DNA from: Planctomycetota bacterium
GTDB lineage: Bacteria > Planctomycetota > UBA1135 > GCA-002686595
Assembly (NCBI GenBank): GCA_028278425.1
Contig: JANQEJ010000331.1
Span: forward strand, 1 to 64,000
Direction: 5' to 3'
DNA length: 64,000 nt
In this document: one piece after another, positions 50,007 through 58,225 of the stretch
Numbering within the stretch: position 1 is the first letter of the stretch
Layout of the letters: each line of letters opens with the position of its first letter
Program-made: the position numbers and the translations under genes
The notes under the pieces: model-generated
What the model saw: the letters and a program-made list of their open reading frames with translations, nothing else
What the model was told of the DNA's origin: nothing
The model's database searches: none

Positions 50007-52541
50007 TTATCGGAGTGACGACTTTACGGACTCTCGAGAGAGATCCAACGCGCGCGACGGCCGCAGCCCGTGGTACTCGCGCGCCTCGGTCGGGAAGGCG
50101 TCGAAGCGGAAGGACGCGCGCGTCAGCCGCACCGTGAAGTCGCCGCCCGCGACCGGCAGGTCGGCTAGGTTGAAGTGACCGCCGCGGTAAACGCGTTGGA
50201 CGCCGTCGACGAGGCGCTCGCCGCTTCCCGGGCGGATGGGCCAGCGACCGTTTGCGTCGAGCAGCGCCGGATCTGCGTGACCGCGCACGTCGCCGTAGAC
50301 GCCGTAGACGTCGCGACACCATTCCGACACGTTTCCCAGCACGTCGTGCAGACCGAACGGGTTGGCCGGAAGTGAGCCGACGGCGAGCGGACCCTCGCCG
50401 GCGTCGACGCGGACGAACTCGCGAATGCGCGACGGGTCCGGCCCCCACCACCACGGGCTGTCCGTCCCCGCGCGCGCGGCGTGCTCCCACTGCGCCTCGG
50501 TCGGGAGCTCGAGCGCGAGGCGCCTGGCCTGCCGCGTCGCCTCCTCCCACGAGACCGCGCCAACCGGCGCGCGCGGCGACGTCGGCGGCTCGCCGCCCGC
50601 GATGCGGTGCCACTGGGCGCCCGTCATCTCGAACTTCGACAGGAAGTAGGGCGCGAGCGCGACTTCGTGCACGGGACCTTCGCGTCCATCCGCGCGCGCA
50701 TCGGCGTGGTCGCGACCGTCTTGGGCGTCCCCATGCGGAGGCTCCGCGCCGATGCGCGCCGTTCCACCCGGGATCAGGACGAGGACGAGCCCCGTCTCGG
50801 GACCGATCGCGAGCGCGCCGTCGGAGCCGCGCGTCGCGGGCGCGCCGCTCTGCAGGTGCGCGAACTCCAACAGGCCCGATGCGACATCCGCGCCGAGCGG
50901 GATGAGCCCGACCTGGGGATTGAGCGGAGGCGAATCGGAGGGGTAGCGTTCACGGTAATGCTCGGCGGCGGCGCGCCAGGCGCCGGCGTGCGCGTCGACG
51001 GTCCTGGCGCGAACGGAGCGGGCGAACTCGAGCCGCTCCGCGATCTCCGCGATCGCGCCGCCCTCTGCGACCAGCCGGTCCAGCGACACGCGAAACTCCG
51101 CGAGGCTGCGCCGCGCGTCCTCGGCGCTCTCCGTCCCTTCAAGGCGTGCGAGACGTGCGCGGTGCGCCCCCTCGCGCGAAGCCAGCTCGCGCGCGTCGCG
51201 CAGCCACGCTTCCAGCCGCGGCACTTGTTCCGGCGTCAGCGGCCAGAGCTCGTCCAGCTCCTCGAGGAAGCTCTCGAGGCGAAAGCGATCGGCGGCCAGG
51301 CGCTCCTCCCGGTTGCGCTCCGCCTGCTGCCACAAGAGCAGGACGAGGCCGACGAACGCGATCAGTACCGCTGCGGCGAGCGCGACCGCGAAACGCCTGT
51401 TTCGCCCGATCCATTTCTTGAGCTCCGCCCAGCCGCCGCTCTCGTAAGCGGCGACCACGCGCCCTTCCACGTAGGCGCTCAGATCCCGCGCCATCGCCTG
51501 CATGCCGGCGTAGCGCGATTCGGGCCGCCGGGCCATCGAACGCTCGCACACGGCGATGAGCTCGGGGGGCGCGTCCGCGAGCGGTTCGGGTGGGCCCGCG
51601 CGCAGGCGCTCCAGCGTCGCCCGCGCGGTCGGCGTCCCTCCGCCATCGGCGTACGGAGCGCGGCCGGCGAGCAAGTGGTAGAGCAGCGCTCCGACCGAAT
51701 AGACGTCGCTTTGCGGACTCAGGCGCTCGAGCTCGCCGAAGGCCTGCTCCGGCGACATGTAGGCCGGCGTGCCGACGACGTCGCCTTCCATCGTCAGGAG
51801 CGCGCCGTCGTCTCCGCCGCTCTCGTCGAGCCGGAGGTCGCGCTCGTCCGCGCGATCCAGGGCGCGGGCGAGGCCCCAGTCCATGACGTACACCTCGCCG
51901 AATCTCCCGACGCGCACGTTGGACGGCTTGAGGTCGCGGTGCACCACGCCGCGGTCGTGGGCGAAGGCCATCGTGTCGCAGACCTTGCGGATCACCTCGA
52001 GCGCTCCGGCGAGCGTCCAGGCGGCATCCGGGCGTTGCAGCTCGTCCAGGATCTCGTCGAACCCCTGGCCCTCGACGAGCGGCATCGTGAAGAACACGCG
52101 CCCCTCCGCATCCACGCCGCGCTCGTGGATGGGGACGATGCCGGGGTGGCTCAAGCGGCCGGTGATCTCCGCCTCCTCGACGAAGCGCGAGAGCCGCCGG
52201 AGCGCGGACCGCTGCTCGCTCGTCGTGCCACTGCCGGCCCGCACGACCTTCATCGCGAGCGCGCGGCCGAGGTCGTTGTCGAACACCTCGTAGACGACGC
52301 CCATACCGCCGCGGCCGAGCTCGCGGCGGACCTCGAAGCGCGGATCGTCCGGCACGTCGTGCGGGAGGAGCTCCTTCTCGAGGTGCGAGCTCAACGCGTG
52401 GATGTCGCGGAGCGCCGGCGCGAGCTCCGGCCGCTCGGCGCAGAAGGCCTCGAACTCCACGGGCTCGCCGGCGCTTCGCCGGTCGAGGTATTCGACGTAG
52501 GCCTCCTCGGCCTCCGGCGAGTCCGGCCACGTCGCCCCCAA
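50007..52541 (-). CDS. Transmembrane Ser/Thr protein kinase with C-terminal FGE-sulfatase-like domain
   Basis: 844 residues. Kinase domain about 68-340: LGRGGMGVVYEVFD, Lys98 in AMKVVR, catalytic HRDLKPSN at 201-208, DWG (not DFG) at 221-223, GTPAYMSPEQ and SDVYSVGALLYHLL. One membrane helix at about 381-405, a coiled/helical linker, then from about 590 an SUMF1/FGE-like domain (VLIPGGTARIGAEPP, FEMTGAQWHRIA, LPTEAQWEHAARAG, FGLHDVLGNVSEWCRDVYG, GGHFN). The Cys pair of true FGE is not seen, so this domain probably binds ligand. It is six bases after the ECF sigma gene, a common planctomycete pairing. Confidence 0.92.
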   Translation of the reverse strand: MGATWPDSPEAEEAYVEYLDRRSAGEPVEFEAFCAERPELAPALRDIHALSSHLEKELLPHDVPDDPRFEVRRELGRGGMGVVYEVFDNDLGRALAMKVVRAGSGTTSEQRSALRRLSRFVEEAEITGRLSHPGIVPIHERGVDAEGRVFFTMPLVEGQGFDEILDELQRPDAAWTLAGALEVIRKVCDTMAFAHDRGVVHRDLKPSNVRVGRFGEVYVMDWGLARALDRADERDLRLDESGGDDGALLTMEGDVVGTPAYMSPEQAFGELERLSPQSDVYSVGALLYHLLAGRAPYADGGGTPTARATLERLRAGPPEPLADAPPELIAVCERSMARRPESRYAGMQAMARDLSAYVEGRVVAAYESGGWAELKKWIGRNRRFAVALAAAVLIAFVGLVLLLWQQAERNREERLAADRFRLESFLEELDELWPLTPEQVPRLEAWLRDARELASREGAHRARLARLEGTESAEDARRSLAEFRVSLDRLVAEGGAIAEIAERLEFARSVRARTVDAHAGAWRAAAEHYRERYPSDSPPLNPQVGLIPLGADVASGLLEFAHLQSGAPATRGSDGALAIGPETGLVLVLIPGGTARIGAEPPHGDAQDGRDHADARADGREGPVHEVALAPYFLSKFEMTGAQWHRIAGGEPPTSPRAPVGAVSWEEATRQARRLALELPTEAQWEHAARAGTDSPWWWGPDPSRIREFVRVDAGEGPLAVGSLPANPFGLHDVLGNVSEWCRDVYGVYGDVRGHADPALLDANGRWPIRPGSGERLVDGVQRVYRGGHFNLADLPVAGGDFTVRLTRASFRFDAFPTEAREYHGLRPSRALDLSRESVKSSLR

Positions 52542-52547
52542 GCGGCT

Positions 52548-53201
52548 TCAGCCCTCCTCGCCCGGGGAGTCCTGCGACAGGATGCGCGCGAGCTTCACCC
52601 GCGCGCGGGCGTGCATGCGGCGCGCGGCTCCCGGCGTGGGAAACTCCATCGCGGCGGCGATCTGCGCCCAGCTCTCGTTCGCGGCGTAGCGCTCGACCAC
52701 CTCGCGGTAGCGCGGCTCGAGCAGCGCGAGCCCTTCCTTGACCCGGTCCGAGAACTCCAGCGACTCGGCCGCCTCGACCGGCGAAGGGTCGGAGTCGACG
52801 AGCGGCTCGTCGAGCGGCCCGTCGCCCGAATCGAGCCCCGCGCGCTCGCGCAGCCGCACGCGGTGCGCGTCGCGCTTCTTCGCGCCGAAGAACTTGGCCG
52901 TGTCGCGGATGCGGTTCTCGACCAGGTAGGACATCCACCGGATCAGCGCCCGCTCGTCGCGCATGTCGAAGTCGTCGAGACTCTTCACGACCTCGATCAT
53001 GGTTTCCTGGACGAGGTCGTCCGACTCGACGTGCTCCCGCAGCTTCGGCCCGAGTCGCGTGCGAACCACCGAAAGCACGCGCGGGTAGTAGCGGGCGAGA
53101 ACCTCCTCGACGGCGACCCGATCGCCGCGCTTGGCGCGCTCGACGAGCTCGAAGGTGTCGCGGAACGGATCGTCCGCGGGAAAGTCCTGGCGGGAGGCCA
53201 C
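52548..53201 (-). CDS. ECF-like RNA polymerase sigma factor
   Basis: 217 residues from GTG 53201. Region 2: RVAVEEVLARYYPRVLSVVR, SDDLVQETMIEVVKSLDDF, then ALIRWMSYLVENRIRDTAKF. Region 4: LALLEPRYREVVERYAANES then WAQIAAAMEFPTPGAARRMH. A polar insert between the two regions (SGDGPLDEPLVDSDPSP) is usual in the kinase-linked sigma factors. It is co-transcribed with the STPK-FGE gene (6-bp gap), so phosphorylation of or by that kinase is a plausible control; no anti-sigma gene is seen here. An upstream extension to 53258 is possible but overlaps the toroid gene. Confidence 0.9.
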   Translation of the reverse strand: MASRQDFPADDPFRDTFELVERAKRGDRVAVEEVLARYYPRVLSVVRTRLGPKLREHVESDDLVQETMIEVVKSLDDFDMRDERALIRWMSYLVENRIRDTAKFFGAKKRDAHRVRLRERAGLDSGDGPLDEPLVDSDPSPVEAAESLEFSDRVKEGLALLEPRYREVVERYAANESWAQIAAAMEFPTPGAARRMHARARVKLARILSQDSPGEEG

Positions 53202-53208
53202 CCGACGA

Positions 53209-54216
53209 TTAGACCATTCGTGCCCGCGGCTCCCACCACTTGAGCACCCGCAGCGCACGCAGCGTGTTCCACCGGCTCGGTTTGCCCAGCGATTCGAGCC
53301 GGAACCAGGTCTTGCCGCGGAACTCGTGCTCGAGCGGCCAGCGGCCGTCCTCGTCGCGCTTGCCGCGGATGAGCTCGATCGCCTCGGCGAGGCGTTCGTC
53401 GCGGGGCGCGCGCACCGCGCGGAAGTAGTCCAGTCCGCGCAGCACGTCGTAGTGCCAGCGCGGCGGGAAGGCCATGCGCAGGAAAACCGGGTTGATGATC
53501 TCGCCGGTGCGGTGCGAGCGGAACATCCGGTGCGCGAGCAGGAACTCGCGCCCGCTGAGTTGCGCCGCGCGGACGGCGCGCATCTTCCTTCCCCGGTGTT
53601 TCTCGTAGAGATGCAATCCTTCCAGCGCGCTGATCGTCGTGTGTACGGACGAGTGCGTCGCGCCCTGGAAGCGCCGGCAGTTCCAGCCGCCGTCCTTCAT
53701 CTGTTGCTCGAGCAGGTGATCGGCGATCACGTCGAGCCGCTCGTCGTCGAGCTCGAACCACGAGAGGATCGAGAGCACCATCCCGGTGATGCAGGTCTCG
53801 CCGCGGTTGCCCCAGCTTCCGTAGTTGACGCCGCCGTCCTTGCGCAGACCCTCGTCGAGCATCGTACGGCAGGCCTTGCGGACCCTGCGGTTCCGCCGCG
53901 GCAGGCCGAGGTCGCGCAGGAGGAGCAGCGTGTACGTCGTCGAGACCCACTTCGGCGAATACAACCCGCCGTCCGTCGAGCGCCCGGCCGACCAAAGGCC
54001 TCCGTCGCCCATCTTCGCGAGCAATCGGGCGCCCCAACCTTCGCGAGCGACCCTGCACTGTTCGCGCTCGACGGCCGCGTCGGTCGCGCCGACGACGTCG
54101 CGCAGCGCCTGCCACCGAATTGCAGGGTCGCCGTCCAGGAGCCAGCGGACGACCTTGCCGTCATCCCTCGCTCGTCTCGAGGCGGTGACCGTGCCCGGCG
54201 ACTTCATGGACACCAT
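53209..54216 (-). CDS. Alpha/alpha-toroid (prenyltransferase/squalene-cyclase-like) protein
   Basis: 335 residues. Recurrent DGG-type turns between helices: DGGLWSAGR, DGGLYSPKW, DGGVNYGSWG, DGGWNCRRF and DGRWPLEHEF, with helices such as TYTLLLLRDLGLPRR and TISALEGLHLYEKH. This is the QW/toroid pattern of terpenoid cyclases and prenyltransferase beta subunits, but it lacks the DXDD acid motif and the zinc ligands, so it may be a binding protein. ATG 54216 has GAGGGA upstream. It ends eight bases before the sigma factor start and could be in the same transcript as the sigma-kinase pair. Confidence 0.72.
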   Translation of the reverse strand: MVSMKSPGTVTASRRARDDGKVVRWLLDGDPAIRWQALRDVVGATDAAVEREQCRVAREGWGARLLAKMGDGGLWSAGRSTDGGLYSPKWVSTTYTLLLLRDLGLPRRNRRVRKACRTMLDEGLRKDGGVNYGSWGNRGETCITGMVLSILSWFELDDERLDVIADHLLEQQMKDGGWNCRRFQGATHSSVHTTISALEGLHLYEKHRGRKMRAVRAAQLSGREFLLAHRMFRSHRTGEIINPVFLRMAFPPRWHYDVLRGLDYFRAVRAPRDERLAEAIELIRGKRDEDGRWPLEHEFRGKTWFRLESLGKPSRWNTLRALRVLKWWEPRARMV

Positions 54217-54287
54217 TCTATCCCTCGTTCGCGCCGGGCTGGGAACCGTAGCCCCGCCTGCAAAGCGGTGGATTCCCGCGTGGAGTT

Positions 54288-55880
54288 ATGATGATCGCCA
54301 GCGTTTTCGCTCGCACGCTGAGGATGGCCCAATCCAAGGGGCCCAACGCTGGAGTAGAGACCTTGGGATCAGACACAGGCTTGGCCGAAACCGTCTTCGT
54401 GAGCTCGCGCACCGAGGAGCTGTGGCTGGAACGAAACTCGGTGTATGAGGCGATCGGTCTGGCGGGGAAGATCCCGATCATGCTGGATACGGCGCTGAAC
54501 AAGCTGACCGACGGCGCCTTTCCTCGAGGCACCGCCGAGAGCGATGACAGAAGATTCTCCGGCAAGCGGAGCCTGCGTACGCAAGTGGACGCGCTCGTGG
54601 ACTCAGCGGACTTCTTCGTGGGAGTCTACGGGACCCTCGCGGGCATCCCGGACTACTCGATCCGCTGGTTGACGTGGATCGAGTACGAGCTTCTACGCTT
54701 TCTGACTCGGATTCTGTGCATCCGCCGCGTCAAGGACTACGCCGGGTACCAGACCGGCCCGATCCGACTCGAACCATGGCGGCCGTTGACGCCCAAACAG
54801 CGAGAGAAGCTCAACGACAAGATGCGCGACGCCGAGCACATCGCCTACCTGCGCCGCATCTTGATGGGTACGCCAGTCAAGAAAGAGAAGGGCGAGATCG
54901 AACAGGTCCACTCTCTCCTCGACCAGCGCTGTCTCTTCTATTTCAAGAAGAGCCCCGGCGCGAGGACTCAGCTCTCTTACGACCTTCAGGAGTTCCTCCT
55001 ACCGCTTCGACCCTACTTGCGCGAGGTGCGCACGACGGTGCTCAGCACTGCTCGGCCCGGCGATCATCACTTCTTCCCTGCACACGCTCAGCTCTTTGAA
55101 GAGCTGTACAGGGAGCTCCGTGCCCGTGAACCCGCTCATGTGATGCCGCGCAAGAACGCGGCATCGATCCGCATAGAGCTGCTGCGCAGGCCGAAGCGGA
55201 ACCACGGGCCCGGTGTCCTCTATCCGCTCTTGCGCGAGCTCTTCCAGGCGGGCTTCACCATCAAGCAGTTGTTCGTCGGAGGCCGCTATGTCAAGACCCC
55301 AGCCAAGACTCAACCGGGCATCTACTGTCAAGCGCTGGCGTTTCGGGGCGTCCCGATTCAAGGCGCGCGACTGCGCGAAGTCCGCCGGGAGCTTCGCACC
55401 GCCCTCTCGCGCGAGCTGGCCCCGGTGCGCCACATGATCAAGCCACCGAAGATCGAGGTATCCGGAAAGCCGTACGACCCCATGGGGCCCGCGCGGCCGG
55501 TTCATTCACGGAAGGGCTCCGTCAACCCGATCCGGGCCTACACGATCCTGGCGATCAACCTGCCCGGCATTCTCTGGTCGGTGGCTACTCTGATCGCCGC
55601 CTACGGGGGCAGCATCGTCTACTTGAACTTTGACGATCGCCGGCGAGCGTCCTATGGCGGCTGGATGCTGGGAGAGGAGAACGGTGGGGTTGAATTCGAC
55701 GTGGCGTTTCGCATCGACGCCAAGGTGGTCAAGAAGGTGGGCGCCGCGTCGAAGCCGGGTATCGACGACTATCACGCCAACATCCGGACTTTCGAACACC
55801 AGCTCAAAGTCCTTCACGGGATCATCTCGGTCAACCCGATCGCGGCGGAGCGGGCGAAGCCCGTGCGCGGAGCGCGATAG
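54288..55880 (+). CDS. DUF4062-like protein with tandem ACT-like domains
   Basis: 530 residues. N-terminal DUF4062-type region (about 34-140): TVFVSSRTEELWLERNSVYE, IPIMLDTALNKL, a D-rich pair VDALVDSADFFVGVYG, then WIEYELLRFL. A helical middle (about 150-270) follows. Two ACT-like units come next: about 288-360 (IRIELLRRPKRNHGPGVLYP, LFQAGFTIKQLFVGG) and about 420-490 (YTILAINLPGILWSVATLIA, AYGGSIVYLNFD). ACT domains usually bind small ligands. Codon and base use look a little less GC-rich than neighbours. It is convergent with the cyclase gene, 6 bp apart. Function unknown. Confidence 0.65.
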   Translation: MMIASVFARTLRMAQSKGPNAGVETLGSDTGLAETVFVSSRTEELWLERNSVYEAIGLAGKIPIMLDTALNKLTDGAFPRGTAESDDRRFSGKRSLRTQVDALVDSADFFVGVYGTLAGIPDYSIRWLTWIEYELLRFLTRILCIRRVKDYAGYQTGPIRLEPWRPLTPKQREKLNDKMRDAEHIAYLRRILMGTPVKKEKGEIEQVHSLLDQRCLFYFKKSPGARTQLSYDLQEFLLPLRPYLREVRTTVLSTARPGDHHFFPAHAQLFEELYRELRAREPAHVMPRKNAASIRIELLRRPKRNHGPGVLYPLLRELFQAGFTIKQLFVGGRYVKTPAKTQPGIYCQALAFRGVPIQGARLREVRRELRTALSRELAPVRHMIKPPKIEVSGKPYDPMGPARPVHSRKGSVNPIRAYTILAINLPGILWSVATLIAAYGGSIVYLNFDDRRRASYGGWMLGEENGGVEFDVAFRIDAKVVKKVGAASKPGIDDYHANIRTFEHQLKVLHGIISVNPIAAERAKPVRGAR

Positions 55881-55886
55881 CTCCGT

Positions 55887-57035
55887 CTAGAGATCCACTT
55901 CGCGACCGAGCTTGGTCAGGGTCTCCAAGCCGCGGACGTAACGCTCGTAGACCGGGTGCCGCTTGCGGCTCCGCCAGGTGAGATCGAATCCGGGACATTC
56001 CCTCGCCGCCAACCCCCATACGTACGGGCTGACGTGCACACGCCCGCCGGGCTCCTCCCAGTTCAGGAAGGAGCCTCCGAGGAAGGGCGGTTCCTGGAAG
56101 AGGAACAGCCTGACGTCGGCTGCGGGCCGTTGCGCCTTCTCCTTGGCCAACCGCGCCTTCCAGCGCTCGACGCAGTCGCGGAGCGTTCGAAGCTGCGCGA
56201 GCGGCGGCCCGTCCGTCGAATCTCCAGGGGCGTCGGGGTCGGGCATGAGGACCCACAGCTTCCGAAGCTCGTCCGAAAACGCGGCCTGTCCGCTCTCCAA
56301 TGCCGCCAGCAGATTCTCCCCGGTCAATTGGACCAGAGCGACCGAGTGGGCCTCACCCAGCGTGACTCCGAAGCCCTCGACGTCCTTGGGTAGCTCGGTC
56401 AGCGAGACGGGAAGCACGGATGCTGATCTCGGCTCGCGGCTGGACCAGCCGGGTTCTTCATCGCCCCCTTCTTTGCGGAGCGCGACCGGAACGACCTGAT
56501 GGGGCCGATCGTGCTTGGCGTAGACCGTTACCTCTTCCCCCGCCTCGAGGACCATCTTCTCGCCGTCCAGGTCGAACTCCAGCCGACGACCATCGCCCAA
56601 CCGCTCGCGAATGATCGTTTCGGAGAACAGCACCTGCCCGTCGTCCGCGGCGCTCAGCACGCGCTGCGCCATGTTGATCGCATCGCCGCAGATGTTGGGT
56701 TTCGTGTTGACGTCGGTGATGATCTCGACGTTGCCCGCATGAAGGCCGACGCAGAGCTCCACGTCCCTCTGGCTCGCCCACCGAGTCAGACGGGTCGTAG
56801 CCCGAAGAACGTCTGCGAAGGTCCAGCTCGGTCGTTCGCCGCTCAGGAAGATCAAGGCCACTCCGTCTCCGGTCGGGAGCGCAACGAGCTCCGGCGAGCC
56901 GGTTGGCGGAGTGAGCCACGCGGCGACCATCTCTCGCGCGGTCGCCTGCAGCTCGGACGCAAGCTGGACCTGTCGCTCGCTGCTCACGCGCGAGAAACCG
57001 ACGATGTCCGTAAAGAGGATGGTTGATCCAGGCAT
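55887..57035 (-). CDS. Class III adenylate/guanylate cyclase with unknown C-terminal domain
   Basis: 382 residues. Catalytic domain about 1-175: metal-binding Asp in STILFTDIVGFSRVS, second metal Asp in VALPTGDGVALIFL (about 52-65), ELCVGLHAGNVEI, and the transition-state Asn/Arg region in ICGDAINMAQRV. The C-terminal 150 residues (about 230-382) form an unrecognised domain with LRKLWVLMPDPDAPGD, a helical segment, and HVSPYVWGLAARECPGFD. No membrane helix or signal, so cytoplasmic. Product cAMP or cGMP; the cNMP-binding phosphatase in this window is a candidate target. Start ATG 57035. Confidence 0.85.
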   Translation of the reverse strand: MPGSTILFTDIVGFSRVSSERQVQLASELQATAREMVAAWLTPPTGSPELVALPTGDGVALIFLSGERPSWTFADVLRATTRLTRWASQRDVELCVGLHAGNVEIITDVNTKPNICGDAINMAQRVLSAADDGQVLFSETIIRERLGDGRRLEFDLDGEKMVLEAGEEVTVYAKHDRPHQVVPVALRKEGGDEEPGWSSREPRSASVLPVSLTELPKDVEGFGVTLGEAHSVALVQLTGENLLAALESGQAAFSDELRKLWVLMPDPDAPGDSTDGPPLAQLRTLRDCVERWKARLAKEKAQRPAADVRLFLFQEPPFLGGSFLNWEEPGGRVHVSPYVWGLAARECPGFDLTWRSRKRHPVYERYVRGLETLTKLGREVDL

Positions 57036-57126
57036 GACGTCGCGTCGGGACCAGCCTCACTATGGTGGACGGTGCGCCCTCAGAGCAAGCGCGATTCCGG
57101 CGCGGTATGGTCCGCATCCACTCACA

Positions 57127-57930
57127 TCAAAACGTCCCAATCGTGATGTCGAGCCCATTGGCGAGCGCGATCGCGCCAATCGCGTCGATCGATCCTCCCT
57201 GCGCGCAAAGCGCCGCGCCGATCGCGCTGCAGTCCGCGGGAACGGCGATCGCGAAGGGCGCTCCCGCGGGTGACGTGGCCACGATCGGCGGCGACGTACC
57301 GCAGAGGATCGTTCCCACGACGCTCGGCACGTTCGAGAAGACGCCCGAGATGCCGACGAAGTCCAGGACGGCCGTCGGCTGGAAGGTGGTGTGGTCGACG
57401 ACCGGATCCCACGTCGTGCCGATGACGGGGCCGCCGGAAACGCCGGGCAGGAAGGCCGGCGGGTTCGGCGGCGACCCGAGCCGCACGACCTCCGCCGCCG
57501 CCGTGGGCGGCGAGGAGCAGACCTGGACCGTCGGACAGCAGTTGAACGTGGCGAAGGAGCCGTCGAAGTACCTCACCTCGAAGGCGTACTGCCCCGGCGG
57601 GACCTGGTTCCCGTTGTCGTCGTTCTGGAACCACGACGTGGTGTGGCTGGAGCCCGGCGGAATCGGCGTGATGACCGTCAGGCAGAACGGGCTGAACACG
57701 GCGAGGCCTCCGCAGGCGAACGGGTGCACCGATTGATAGGTGCAGCTCGACGAGAGCTGGATGAGCTGCCCCGAGTTGTTCGTCAGCGTGACCTTGACCT
57801 CCTCGCCGAGGCCGGCCACGGGTGGGTCGACGCTGACCTCCACGCCGGGAATCGCGCCGCAGGGGAGTTGCGCCGCGCTCGCAGCCGACAGAAGCACCAT
57901 CGTCGCGGTGTAGGCAAAGAGCTTCTTCAT
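57127..57930 (-). CDS. Secreted protein with BsuPI-like domain
   Basis: 267 residues from ATG 57930, preceded by AGGAGG. Signal peptide MKKLFAYTATMVLLSAASAA. N-terminal beta sandwich: VEVSVDPPVAGLGEEVKVTL, TNNSGQLIQLSSSC, then GNQVPPGQYAFEVRYFDG, the BsuPI-like strand-turn. Many Cys (at least eight) suggest disulfides. The C-terminal part contains PIVATSPAGAPF and IGAALCAQGGSIDAIG. It is a likely distant paralogue of the gene at 9497-10279. Function unknown. Confidence 0.75.
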   Translation of the reverse strand: MKKLFAYTATMVLLSAASAAQLPCGAIPGVEVSVDPPVAGLGEEVKVTLTNNSGQLIQLSSSCTYQSVHPFACGGLAVFSPFCLTVITPIPPGSSHTTSWFQNDDNGNQVPPGQYAFEVRYFDGSFATFNCCPTVQVCSSPPTAAAEVVRLGSPPNPPAFLPGVSGGPVIGTTWDPVVDHTTFQPTAVLDFVGISGVFSNVPSVVGTILCGTSPPIVATSPAGAPFAIAVPADCSAIGAALCAQGGSIDAIGAIALANGLDITIGTF

Positions 57931-58127
57931 GGCAAAGCCTCCTGGACCAACCATCATGCCCGACGGATCGCCAACCCGACACCATCCAAGTTCAAGCCCC
58001 CCCCAACGCGCTCGGGCAACGGTGGTGGCCCTGTCTTGGGAGCTCCAGGAGATGCGGTTGCCCCGTTTGCTGGAGAGAGGCTATCGTCCATGGACACGCT
58101 CCTTTTCTCACCCTTCCGAGGAGAGAC

Positions 58128-58208
58128 ATGAAGACTTTGCTACTCGCCTTTGGCATGTCCATCGCCGGCGTTGCAGCTTCCTGCACTTCGTGCCCCTCGA
58201 GTTGCTGA
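58128..58208 (+). CDS. Tiny Cys-rich lipopeptide (entericidin-like)
   Basis: 26 residues: a short signal, MKTLLLAFGMSIAGVAAS, then a lipobox-type Cys19 and the tail CTSCPSSC with three Cys in eight residues. GAGGAGAG lies four bases before ATG 58128. This is the length and layout of entericidin-type lipopeptides, but the Cys pattern is unusual. Ordinary gene callers would skip it. The next gene starts 17 bp downstream, so the two may be co-expressed. Confidence 0.5.
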   Translation: MKTLLLAFGMSIAGVAASCTSCPSSC

Positions 58209-58225
58209 CTTCGCAAGGATCCACG

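Noticed and set aside
50481-53243. 920-codon open frame on the plus strand
   Set aside because: Antisense to the kinase and sigma genes, which have clear catalytic motifs; its composition is that of a shadow frame.
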